From Pseudomonadota bacterium (GTDB taxonomy: Bacteria; Pseudomonadota; Gammaproteobacteria; Burkholderiales; Burkholderiaceae_B): a DNA stretch of 64,000 nucleotides. Of this stretch, positions 41,647-48,946 are shown piece by piece. Location: NCBI GenBank assembly GCA_023440825.1, contig JAEXRL010000018.1:229007-293006 (forward strand). Direction: 5' to 3'. The position numbers and the translations under genes were made by a program. The notes beneath the pieces were generated by a model that saw only the letters and a list, made by a program, of their open reading frames with translations, did not search any database and was not told where the DNA came from. Within the stretch, counting starts at the first letter, position 1, and every line of letters begins with the position of its first letter.

Positions 41647-42518
41647 GGCACAGGGTCAACGGGAGGCTGGTTGCGGTGCCGTATAAGTAGCGGTGAATGA
41701 TCGGCAAATTGCACGGCTAGCTGTTCGCATACATAGACAGAGCGATGCTGACCGCCGGTACATCCAATGCCTACGGTGAGATAGTTACGTGTGTCTTGCA
41801 TGTAAAGCGGCAACCAGCGACGTATAAAGGTGGCGATGTCGTCGATCATTTTTTCTACCGAACCGAACTGCTTGAGCCATTGCGCGACAGGTTCGTCTTT
41901 GCCAGTGAGCGGACGTAGTGCTGAGTCGTAGTGGGGGTTGGGTAAGCAACGCACATCAAAGACGAGATCGGCATCACCTGGCACACCATGTTTATAGGCG
42001 AAGGACTCGAAGGTTAGTACGAGTTGCAGGCGATCCGCCTGTACCAGGTCGCGCACCCAAGCACGTAGCTGGCCAGGAGTGAGGTCAGTGGTGTCAATGA
42101 CGTGTTCTTGTTCGCGTAGCTCGGCGGTGATTTCGCGTTCGACCCGGATGCACTCTTCCAGTGAGGGGCTGCGGCCATCGGTGCGCAGGCGTTCGGTAAG
42201 AGGGTGGCGACGGCGGGATTCGGAATAACGCTGTAACAGGGTGTGGTCGCTGGCGTTAAGGAAAATGACGCGTAAGGGGTAGCCTTCGTCGCGTAGTTCG
42301 CGAATCATGGCAGGTAAGCCATGCAGATCGTCTAGGCCGCGCACATCGATGGCGACGGCGACGCGTTGCTGGCCTTGGGCCACGGAGTGCGCGAGAAACT
42401 CGGCCAGAAAGCGTGCAGGGAGGTTGTCGACACAGGTGTAACCGGTGTCTTCGAGTAAACGTAATGCTACGGATTTGCCTGAGCCGGAAATACCGGTGAT
42501 CAGTACGACTTTCAGCAT
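41643..42518 (-). CDS. rapZ: RNase adapter protein RapZ
   Basis: A 291-residue P-loop protein. Walker A is ITGISGSGKSVAL (about 7-19); LTFESFAYKHGVPGDADLVFDVRCLPNPHYD (about 168-198) and VGIGCTGGQHRSVYVCEQLA (about 255-274) are family signatures. In E. coli RapZ presents a small RNA to RNase E and controls amino-sugar synthesis; in this order it follows hprK. Directly coupled to rlpA. The 72-base gap from hprK has a hairpin described separately. Confidence 0.95.
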   Translation of the reverse strand: MLKVVLITGISGSGKSVALRLLEDTGYTCVDNLPARFLAEFLAHSVAQGQQRVAVAIDVRGLDDLHGLPAMIRELRDEGYPLRVIFLNASDHTLLQRYSESRRRHPLTERLRTDGRSPSLEECIRVEREITAELREQEHVIDTTDLTPGQLRAWVRDLVQADRLQLVLTFESFAYKHGVPGDADLVFDVRCLPNPHYDSALRPLTGKDEPVAQWLKQFGSVEKMIDDIATFIRRWLPLYMQDTRNYLTVGIGCTGGQHRSVYVCEQLAVQFADHSPLLIRHRNQPPVDPVP

Positions 42519-42539
42519 GTAAGTATCACTTTGCGTAAG

Positions 42540-42569
42540 GTCACCTGTAATAGGACTGTGGCAGGTGAC
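42540..42569 (-). other. Hairpin between hprK and rapZ
   Basis: GTCACCTG (42540-42547) and CAGGTGAC (42562-42569) form a perfect 8-base-pair stem with a 14-base loop. No U-run follows on the minus strand, so it is not a standard terminator. It could be a processing or stability element in the hprK-rapZ transcript. Confidence 0.4.
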
Positions 42570-42590
42570 GGTTTCATGTGACTTGTCCTT

Positions 42591-43517
42591 TTAGTCTTTA
42601 CGGTTGTTCATAATAGCCAAGGCCTGACGTTCGATAAAGTCGCCCATTGTGTCGATGCCGCGGAAAGTGAGTATGGTGTTACGCACGGCAGCTTCCACCA
42701 GCACGGCCAAGTTACGGCCTGCAGCCACTTGTAGCATGACCCGGATAATGGGAACGTCGAGGATGTCTAGCGTTTCATTTTTAAGCGGTAAACGCTCGAA
42801 GTTTTCGGGGTTGCTACGAACCAGGTGCACGATTAGTTTGAGCTTCATTTTTCTGCGTACTGAGGCTTCACCAAAAATCGTGCGTATGTCGAGCAAGCCC
42901 AGACCTCGAACCTCGAGCAGGTTTTGCAACAGTGGCGGACACTGGCCTTCTATGATGTTAGGGGCCGTGCGCAAAAGTTCTACGGCATCATCGGCAACCA
43001 GGCCGTGACCACGAGAAATGAGCTCGAGAGCCAGTTCGCTTTTGCCCAAGCCGGATTCGCCGGTAATCAGCACACCCATGCCCAAAACGTCCATGAAAAC
43101 ACCGTGCATGGTGGTTTTGGGGGCGAGACGCTTTCCCAGATAAATGCGTAGCAGGTCTATAAGCTGGGCGGCATCAATGGATGTGCACAGTAAGGGTACG
43201 TGGTGCTGCTCGCAAAATTCGCGCAAATCATCCGGGGGGCGCTGATCGTCGGCGATGAATATGCCCGGTACGCCACCTTGTAGCAGCTCTTCGAGGTGAT
43301 GCAGTTTACGCTTGGCGTCGAAGCGGTTGTAGTAGGATACTTCGGCTTCGCCAAACACCTGAATACGCGCAGGGTGTATCAGGTTTAAGTGGCCCACCAA
43401 GTCAGCGGCAGAGGTGCCTTGTGCTGAAATAATGTGATCGCCGGCACTTTTGCCAGCCGCCCAAATAATGGGAATTTTATCGTGGTTGTCACTGACCAGT
43501 TCTTGAACTGTCAACAT
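42591..43517 (-). CDS. hprK: HPr kinase/phosphorylase
   Basis: Bifunctional enzyme that phosphorylates and dephosphorylates Ser46-type sites of HPr proteins. The 308 residues have an N-terminal regulatory domain (about 1-130), Walker A GESGLGKSELALELI (153-167), and the HprK signature LEVRGLGLLDIRTIFGEASVRRKMKLKLIVHLVR (about 203-236). In beta-proteobacteria it belongs to an incomplete, regulatory phosphotransferase system. Its first 29 bases overlap the end of ptsN. No ptsH or ptsI is in the window. Confidence 0.96.
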   Translation of the reverse strand: MLTVQELVSDNHDKIPIIWAAGKSAGDHIISAQGTSAADLVGHLNLIHPARIQVFGEAEVSYYNRFDAKRKLHHLEELLQGGVPGIFIADDQRPPDDLREFCEQHHVPLLCTSIDAAQLIDLLRIYLGKRLAPKTTMHGVFMDVLGMGVLITGESGLGKSELALELISRGHGLVADDAVELLRTAPNIIEGQCPPLLQNLLEVRGLGLLDIRTIFGEASVRRKMKLKLIVHLVRSNPENFERLPLKNETLDILDVPIIRVMLQVAAGRNLAVLVEAAVRNTILTFRGIDTMGDFIERQALAIMNNRKD

Positions 43518-43989
43518 GACTGTCGTCCGGGTTGGCGGCTTGTGGGTTGGTCAGGATATGGTGAATGAGTGCCGGGTCGGTTTCGCTGGATAGCTGATGA
43601 CGGATTTCCGGATCAGACATGAGTCTAGCTATTTCGGCAAGTAGGTCCAGGTGCGTTTGCGTAGCGGTTTCTGGTACGAGCAGAAAAAACAATAAACTGG
43701 CGGTACGTCCGTCGCTAGGGTCAAAGCGCACAGGCTCGGCCAGCCGCATGAATAGGGCACAGGGCTCTTTCAGGTCTTTGATGCGTCCGTGTGGGACGGC
43801 AACACCGTGCCCAAGTGCTGTGGAGCCCAGGCGTTCCCGAGCAATCAGGCTTTGAAACACCGCAGTACGAGCGATGCCGTGCTGGTTTTCAAAGAGTAGC
43901 CCAGCCTGCTCAAAAGCACGCTTTTTGCTGGTGGCCTCTTGGTCCAGAACGATATTTGCGAGAGGTAAGATACGCGACAAGAGATTCAT
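43489..43989 (-). CDS. ptsN: PTS IIA-like nitrogen-regulatory protein PtsN (EIIA-Ntr)
   Basis: A 166-residue EIIA of the fructose/mannitol fold, with the phospho-acceptor His67 in GHGVAVPHGRIKDLKEPCALFMRL and LLFFLLVPETATQTHLDLLAEIARLM (about 98-123). It regulates potassium and nitrogen-linked functions by protein contacts. It is usually encoded just after rpoN and hpf; here hpf is 126 bases upstream but rpoN is missing. Its tail overlaps hprK by 29 bases, longer than typical coupling overlaps. Confidence 0.94.
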   Translation of the reverse strand: MNLLSRILPLANIVLDQEATSKKRAFEQAGLLFENQHGIARTAVFQSLIARERLGSTALGHGVAVPHGRIKDLKEPCALFMRLAEPVRFDPSDGRTASLLFFLLVPETATQTHLDLLAEIARLMSDPEIRHQLSSETDPALIHHILTNPQAANPDDSHVDSSRTGQ

Positions 43990-44052
43990 GACGCTATTAT
44001 AGGGGGATTGTAGGGTTCCAGGACATTAGCATAAAAACAGTAGTGTGCCATA

Positions 44053-44088
44053 AAACACAAAGCCCCGTCCTGTTTGGTAGCGGGGCTT
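44053..44088 (-). terminator. Terminator after hpf
   Basis: AAGCCCCG (44060-44067) and CGGGGCTT (44081-44088) form a GC-rich stem; on the minus strand it is followed by TGTGTTTTA. It lies between hpf and ptsN and may separate the two or work partially. Confidence 0.7.
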
Positions 44089-44115
44089 GATGGATGACAG
44101 AAAACGCAAGGTACT

Positions 44116-44445
44116 TTATGCAGCGGGGCTTTCTACAACTCGCTTTAGTGCCTCGTGTGCATGGCCATTTACTTTCTGTTTGTACTTGATTACCTGACGG
44201 TCAATTTTATCTGCAAGCAGGTCTATAGCGGCGTACAGATTTTCGTCGTCAGCCGCGCAATGGATATCTTTGCCCGGGACTCGTACTGTGATTTCTGCGT
44301 TGTGTTTTAGACGTTCGATGGAAAGCATCACCTGGGAATCGACAACATTATCAAAATGCTTATTGATACGGCCGATTTTTGTTTTTACATAATCGCGGAT
44401 GGCGGGGGTGATTTCTAGGTTGCGACCACTGATATTCAGATTCAT
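44116..44445 (-). CDS. hpf: Ribosome hibernation promoting factor (short HPF/YfiA type)
   Basis: Binds the 30S decoding region and helps form inactive ribosomes in stationary phase. The ATG at 44445 (MNLNISGRNLEITPAIRDYVKTKI) has GGAG 8 bases upstream and gives 109 residues, the short HPF type; a frame from 44517 would add 24 unrelated residues. Conserved KIGRINKHFDNVVDSQVMLSIERLKHNAEITVRVPGKDIHCAADDENLYAAIDLLADKIDRQVIKYKQK is intact. In most relatives rpoN lies immediately upstream; here the neighbour is lptB. Confidence 0.94.
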   Translation of the reverse strand: MNLNISGRNLEITPAIRDYVKTKIGRINKHFDNVVDSQVMLSIERLKHNAEITVRVPGKDIHCAADDENLYAAIDLLADKIDRQVIKYKQKVNGHAHEALKRVVESPAA

Positions 44446-44535
44446 ATGGGCTCTCCAGTTGAAGATAAGTGATGACGCGATTGATGCGTCGCAGGGAATA
44501 TTGAGTAGGCTCCTCAAAGATGGTTTGATGGGTTT

Positions 44536-44564
44536 AGTATACCCATATGTCAGGGAAATGACAT
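44536..44564 (-). promoter_or_regulatory. Predicted hpf promoter
   Basis: On the minus strand ATGTCA (44564-44559; 4 of 6 matches to TTGACA), a 17-base spacer and TATACT (44541-44536; 5 of 6). It would start transcription near 44529, about 85 bases before hpf. It implies hpf is expressed independently of the lpt genes in this rpoN-less arrangement. Confidence 0.5.
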
Positions 44565-44626
44565 GACTTTAATCAAATGCGGGGTAGATAGCGGTGTCGC
44601 CCCAAGAATAGGGGGCAAGCGCCGCG

Positions 44627-45415
44627 TTACATTCGGAAATCGCGGCCTAGATACACCTGTCGTACCGCTTCGTTAGTGATGATTTCAGCCGGTTTCCCGC
44701 TAGTGAGTACGGCCCCTTCGCTGATGATATAGGCACGATCGCAAATGCCTAGCGTTTCACGTACGTTGTGATCGGTAATCAGGACGCCGATGTTACGGTT
44801 TTTGAGAAACTGCACAATACGCTGAATTTCTATGACGGCGATAGGGTCTACACCAGCAAAAGGCTCGTCCAGCAGAATAAAGCGTGGGCTGGTGGCCAGA
44901 GCCCGTGCAATTTCGACTCGTCGGCGCTCTCCGCCAGACAGGGAAATGGCGGTGTTGTTACGGATATGCGTAATTTGTAGTTCTTCGAGCAGGTGTTCGA
45001 GTTGCTCGTTGATCGCCGTGTTATTCAGCTTACGGCCGTGTTCGTCCAGCTGTAGTTCCAGGACGGCACGAATATTCTGCTCAACATTGAGACGCCTGAA
45101 TACAGACGCGTCTTGAGGCAGATAGGACAAGCCCAGTCGTGCGCGTTTGTGCATGGGCAGGGCGGTAATGGGGGTACCGTCTATGCTGATGCGACCGGCG
45201 TCGGCATGGACTATGCCCACGATCATGTAAAAGCTGGTGGTTTTACCTGCGCCATTGGGGCCAAGCAAGCCTACAACTTCGCCGCTGTCCACGGATAGGG
45301 AAACGTCGTGCACGACAGTGCGCTTGCCATACGTTTTACGTAAGCCTTGCGCAATCAGGCTGCCCTGCTGGGAATGCGGGGCGCGCCCGGAGAGGGAGGT
45401 GGAGGTGTCTTGCAT
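44627..45415 (-). CDS. lptB: LPS export ABC transporter ATPase LptB
   Basis: Cytoplasmic ATPase that powers lipopolysaccharide extraction with LptF/G and LptC. 262 residues: Walker A GLLGPNGAGKTTSFYMIVG (about 49-67), the LptB stretch ARLGLSYLPQDASVFRRLNVEQNI, signature SLSGGERRRVEIARALA and Walker B FILLDEPFAGVDPIAV, followed by VLITDHNVRETL. A 20-residue low-complexity N-terminal extension precedes the core. Follows lptA by 21 bases. Confidence 0.96.
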   Translation of the reverse strand: MQDTSTSLSGRAPHSQQGSLIAQGLRKTYGKRTVVHDVSLSVDSGEVVGLLGPNGAGKTTSFYMIVGIVHADAGRISIDGTPITALPMHKRARLGLSYLPQDASVFRRLNVEQNIRAVLELQLDEHGRKLNNTAINEQLEHLLEELQITHIRNNTAISLSGGERRRVEIARALATSPRFILLDEPFAGVDPIAVIEIQRIVQFLKNRNIGVLITDHNVRETLGICDRAYIISEGAVLTSGKPAEIITNEAVRQVYLGRDFRM

Positions 45416-45436
45416 GACGTCTTTGTTGAAATGGGT

Positions 45437-46018
45437 TTAGTTTGTCGATTTGCGCTGGCACTGTGCGATGGCGGCATCCACTTTACTGCGAGGACGAGAC
45501 ACTGAACGCACGCGACCGTCTCGAGTGGGCGACTGAGCACCCCCGAAGGCTTTGTAGGTACTGGTCTTCTGGTCGTAAATAATACGTTCGCCTTGCATGG
45601 TGTCGATGAGCTCACCACAGATGTAGCGTTTGACTACGGCTTGGCCTATGAGTTCGATTTCGTCGCTTTGTCCGCTATAAATTGCTTGTAAGCCATCTGC
45701 GGTAATGAGCTCGAAGTTTTCGGGATTTTCTTGACGAATATTCACGCGTGGCCGTTGACTGACAGTGGCTAGACCGCGTTGATTGCCTTGCTCGTCCTGA
45801 GAGATAGTGAGTTGATCTGACATGAGGGTAAGGGTGCCACGAGTCAGAATGACACTACCCGTGAACACACTTTCTTTGGTCTGGTCGTCGTAGTTCAAGC
45901 TATCCGACAAAATGGAGGTGTCGGGCTCAGGCTCGTTTTGTGCCTGCAGGGGTAGCGCAGCCGTGCTCAAGCCCAATACGAGTAGGGGGGCGGTGAGTCG
46001 TTGCAGTATACGCTTCAT
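45437..46018 (-). CDS. lptA: LPS transport periplasmic protein LptA
   Basis: Periplasmic bridge protein for lipopolysaccharide transport, 193 residues. Signal peptide (LTAPLLVLGLSTAALPLQA) then the OstA-like beta-jellyroll: DSLNYDDQTKESVFTGSVILTRGTLTLMSDQLTI (about 42-75) and LQAIYSGQSDEIELIGQAVVKR. Its start overlaps the lptC stop by four bases. The C-terminal Arg/Lys-rich tail (SVSRPRSKVDAAIAQCQRK) extends past the jellyroll. Confidence 0.93.
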   Translation of the reverse strand: MKRILQRLTAPLLVLGLSTAALPLQAQNEPEPDTSILSDSLNYDDQTKESVFTGSVILTRGTLTLMSDQLTISQDEQGNQRGLATVSQRPRVNIRQENPENFELITADGLQAIYSGQSDEIELIGQAVVKRYICGELIDTMQGERIIYDQKTSTYKAFGGAQSPTRDGRVRSVSRPRSKVDAAIAQCQRKSTN

Positions 46019-46638
46019 GGTTGTTGTTCCTTGTTGTCCCGGCGCTGTTTGGATTGCTGTGTTTGTTCACCTGAGATGGTTACGTCTGTGGCAGCGTGTA
46101 CCTGTAGCTGGCGGCTGCGATTATCGTAACGCATCCCTTTGCCACGCATCGTGGACTTACCATTAATGACCAAGGCAGGTTCGTCGGTATAGATGAGGTC
46201 CTGTTCAGGCTTAATGATGAGCACGTCACTTTTTACATCGAGAATGTCGTCGTCTTCAGAGGGCAGCCTAACGACGTGGGCCTGGCCGAGCATCGTGATT
46301 GTTTCTGCCCCTTTGCTGACAATGGCGGTCTTGGACGTTGCGATGGTTATAGGGGTGTCAAGACGGTTTCCAATCGCGACCGGATCAATGATTTCGTATG
46401 TTTGGTCGTCGGGATAATGATAAAACTTGCTGCCTTCTAGGCGGTTGGCCGCCAGACCGGACTGGTCAGTACTGACCATCGTGAAGGTTTCACCCCAAGC
46501 GTCGGGTTCGTGGGTTACGCGTCGGGGAGGGTCAAGTGTGATGGAGCTTTGCGTGTAATCGACCGCCCACTTGGTTGCTGCCACCAGTAATACAAGCAGC
46601 AAGATGGCAATGATAGAGGGTAGTCGGTCGCGTATCAT
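46015..46638 (-). CDS. lptC: LPS export protein LptC
   Basis: Bitopic inner-membrane protein linking LptBFG to LptA. 207 residues with one N-terminal helix (LPSIIAILLLVLLVAATKWAVDYTQ) and a periplasmic jellyroll carrying GLAANRLEGSKFYHYPDDQTYEI and DDILDVKSDVLIIKPEQDLIYTDEPALVINGKSTMRGKGMRYDNRSRQLQVH (about 125-175). Between kdsC and lptA, in the standard order. Confidence 0.92.
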   Translation of the reverse strand: MIRDRLPSIIAILLLVLLVAATKWAVDYTQSSITLDPPRRVTHEPDAWGETFTMVSTDQSGLAANRLEGSKFYHYPDDQTYEIIDPVAIGNRLDTPITIATSKTAIVSKGAETITMLGQAHVVRLPSEDDDILDVKSDVLIIKPEQDLIYTDEPALVINGKSTMRGKGMRYDNRSRQLQVHAATDVTISGEQTQQSKQRRDNKEQQP

Positions 46639-46642
46639 GGTG

Positions 46643-47248
46643 TTATTGGCTGGCCGCCGGGGAGTGTAAGGTTTGGCCGTTAATGTAATGGCCTAGTCGC
46701 CCACGGGCGGCCAAAATTAGGTCGCAGCATTCACGAGCAGCACCCTGCCCACCTTCTTGGGTGGCGACCCAGTGGGCGCGTTGGTTTACGTAGCTGGGTG
46801 CATTGGGCACGCTGGCCGCAAATCCTACTCGTTGCATGGCCGGTAGGTCAATGAGATCGTCGCCCATATAGCCAATTTCGTTCAGGCTAAGCTGTTGTTG
46901 CTGAGCGAGTTCTTGGATAACCGCTAATTTGTTACGCACACCTTGATGCACGATGGAAATCCCCAGTTCGGCGCTGCGACGGCTAACTATGGCACTTTCA
47001 CGCCCAGTGACTATGGCCACGGTGATGCCACTTTCGCTGAGCAGGCGCAGGCCATGACCGTCCAAGGCATGAAAGCCTTTGAACACCTCACCATTATCGC
47101 CATACCATAGCTTTCCGTCAGTAAGCACTCCGTCTACATCAAACACCATCAGGCGCAGCGCTTGCAGACTTTGCTGAACCGCGTCGGAAATTTTAGCCAG
47201 TATTAGTGCTTCGGCAGGATGGGTGAGGGTAGAGGGGGTGTTCATCAT
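46643..47248 (-). CDS. kdsC: 3-deoxy-D-manno-octulosonate 8-phosphate phosphatase KdsC
   Basis: HAD phosphatase that releases Kdo from Kdo-8-phosphate for LPS. 201 residues: motif I MVFDVDGVLTDGKLWYGDNGE (about 34-54), ALDGHGLRLLSESGITVAIVTGRES, and motif IV GYMGDDLIDLPAMQRVGFAASVPNAP (about 127-152), in which the DD pair binds magnesium. Two bases separate it from kdsD. Confidence 0.95.
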   Translation of the reverse strand: MMNTPSTLTHPAEALILAKISDAVQQSLQALRLMVFDVDGVLTDGKLWYGDNGEVFKGFHALDGHGLRLLSESGITVAIVTGRESAIVSRRSAELGISIVHQGVRNKLAVIQELAQQQQLSLNEIGYMGDDLIDLPAMQRVGFAASVPNAPSYVNQRAHWVATQEGGQGAARECCDLILAARGRLGHYINGQTLHSPAASQ

Positions 47249-47250
47249 GT

Positions 47251-48240
47251 TCAGATTACCTTCGCAGCTAAAAGATCGTGCATGTGTAGAGCCCCTAATA
47301 ATAGCCCGTTTGCGTCCAGCACCAGCATTTGATGTATGCGGTGCTCGTCCATGATGCTGGCGGCGTTGACGGCCAAGGCATCAGGGCTAATGGAGCGAGG
47401 GTTGGGCGTCATGCCGCTTTTGACAGGCAAGTGCCGTATATCGCCTGTTTGGGCGATAAGGCGACGCAAGTCCCCGTCGGTGAAGATGCCGGTCGCTATG
47501 TTTTGGTCGTTATTGACGATGGTCATGCCCATGCCTTTGGCGGACATGACAGCCAGCGCGTCGGGTATAGGGGTGTTTTCGTGCACGATGGGCAGGGCGT
47601 TTCCCGTGCGCATAATATCGCGCACGTAGGTAAGCAAGCGTCGGCCTAGGGCACCGCCAGGATGGGAGCGGGCAAAGTCTTCACGGCTAAAGCCACGCGC
47701 TTCTAGGCACGCTACAGCCAGGGCGTCGCCCAGGACCAGGCAGGCAGTGGTGCTGGCGGTTGGGGCCAAGTTAAGTGGGCAGGCTTCTTGGGCAACGGCG
47801 ACGTTCAGATGCAGATCCGAGTTTTGGGCGAGTTCAGAGTTGTCGTCGCCCGTCATGGCAATCAAACGGGCACCGAGGCGTTTAATTGTATGTAAAGAGG
47901 TAACAAGCTCTTGGGCTGTGCCCGAATAGGAAATGGCAATGACAATGTCTTGGCCGGTAATCATGCCCAGATCCCCGTGTATTGCTTCAGCGGCGTGCAT
48001 GAAAAATGCGGGGGTGCCGGTGGACGCCAGCGTTGCTGCTATTTTCCGTGCGACATGGCCAGATTTGCCTATGCCAGTAAGCACAACGCGGCCCTGGCAA
48101 TGAAGCAGCCATTCGCAGGCTTGGCTGAACGGATGGTCCAAGCGTGTGCTGAGGGCCTGTAGTGCCTCAATTTCTATATTGAACGTGCGCCGAGCCGAGC
48201 TGAGCGCTTGCTCGGGGGAGTAGGGAGCCTGTGAAGTCAT
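47251..48240 (-). CDS. kdsD: D-arabinose 5-phosphate isomerase KdsD
   Basis: Converts ribulose 5-phosphate to arabinose 5-phosphate, the first step of Kdo synthesis. From the ATG at 48240 it has 329 residues, the usual length: a SIS domain (GRVVLTGIGKSGHVARKIAATLASTGTPAFFMHAAEAIHGDLGMI, about 50-95, and IAISYSGTAQELV) and two C-terminal CBS domains (about 205-325). The ATG at 48294 would add 18 atypical residues. Divergent from the cyd regulator across 142 bases. Confidence 0.93.
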   Translation of the reverse strand: MTSQAPYSPEQALSSARRTFNIEIEALQALSTRLDHPFSQACEWLLHCQGRVVLTGIGKSGHVARKIAATLASTGTPAFFMHAAEAIHGDLGMITGQDIVIAISYSGTAQELVTSLHTIKRLGARLIAMTGDDNSELAQNSDLHLNVAVAQEACPLNLAPTASTTACLVLGDALAVACLEARGFSREDFARSHPGGALGRRLLTYVRDIMRTGNALPIVHENTPIPDALAVMSAKGMGMTIVNNDQNIATGIFTDGDLRRLIAQTGDIRHLPVKSGMTPNPRSISPDALAVNAASIMDEHRIHQMLVLDANGLLLGALHMHDLLAAKVI

Positions 48241-48352
48241 ACCTAGGATTGTAAAACGGAACTGGCGGATCGTAGCGAGTAGAGCGTTCCGCATTTTAAT
48301 GTAGTCCTTGGTGGCTAGGCAGATTTTAGGTGTATGATAATGTTTTTCGTTA

Positions 48353-48370
48353 TTTCAGTAATTACTGAAA
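48353..48370. promoter_or_regulatory. Perfect 18-base palindrome upstream of the cyd operon regulator
   Basis: TTTCAGTAATTACTGAAA is fully self-complementary and ends 12 bases before the regulator start codon. A possible extended -10 (TGTATGAT, 48331-48338) lies just upstream, which would place the palindrome at or just after the transcription start. It has the form of a MarR/GbsR-type operator for autorepression. No FNR-like TTGAT-N4-ATCAA site is visible in this gap. Binding is inferred. Confidence 0.6.
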
Positions 48371-48382
48371 ATTCAAAATATC

Positions 48383-48946
48383 ATGAACCTTGATCCGCAG
48401 GTAGAGCGTTTCGTCCTTCATTTTGGTGAGATGGGGGGGCGTTGGGGGGTAAACCGTACCGTCGGGCAAATTTATGCCTTGTTGTTTTTATCACAAGAGC
48501 CATTGCATGCCGATATGATTGCCGAAACCCTGGGTATTTCCCGCTCGAACGTGAGTATGAGCTTACGGGAGCTCCAGTCGTGGCGCTTACTGAATATTTC
48601 CAGTCGTATCGGTGATAGGCGTGATTACTATTCAGCGCCCCAAGATGTGTGGGAAATTTTCCGCACGCTGGTCGAGGAAAAGCGTAAACGGGAGGTGGAC
48701 CCTACCCTGAGTCTTTTACGCAGCATCCTGATGGAGGACCCTCAGAGCGCAGGTTTGGATTATGAACGACAACGCATTGCGGACATGTTGGAGTTGATTG
48801 AGCTGGCGTGTTCGTGGTTTGATGATGTCCATGACTTACCACCTGAAACATTACGCAATTTGATGCGCTTGGGTAGTAAGGTACAGAAAGTATTAGGATT
48901 CGCTGGAAAAATTCGTAAGTCTGATCAGGTTGGGGGGCAATCATGA
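48383..48946 (+). CDS. GbsR/MarR-family transcriptional regulator of the cyd operon
   Basis: A 187-residue winged-helix regulator. FVLHFGEMGGRWGVNRTVGQIYALLFLSQEPLHADMIAETLGISRSNVSMSLRELQSWRLLNISSRIGDRRDYYSAP (about 8-85) is the DNA-binding domain of the GbsR type; the rest is helical. No cysteine cluster or heme motif is visible. Its stop overlaps the cydA start by four bases (ATGA), so regulator and oxidase are one operon. It probably represses its own operon through the palindrome 12 bases upstream. The signal is unknown. Confidence 0.87.
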   Translation: MNLDPQVERFVLHFGEMGGRWGVNRTVGQIYALLFLSQEPLHADMIAETLGISRSNVSMSLRELQSWRLLNISSRIGDRRDYYSAPQDVWEIFRTLVEEKRKREVDPTLSLLRSILMEDPQSAGLDYERQRIADMLELIELACSWFDDVHDLPPETLRNLMRLGSKVQKVLGFAGKIRKSDQVGGQS

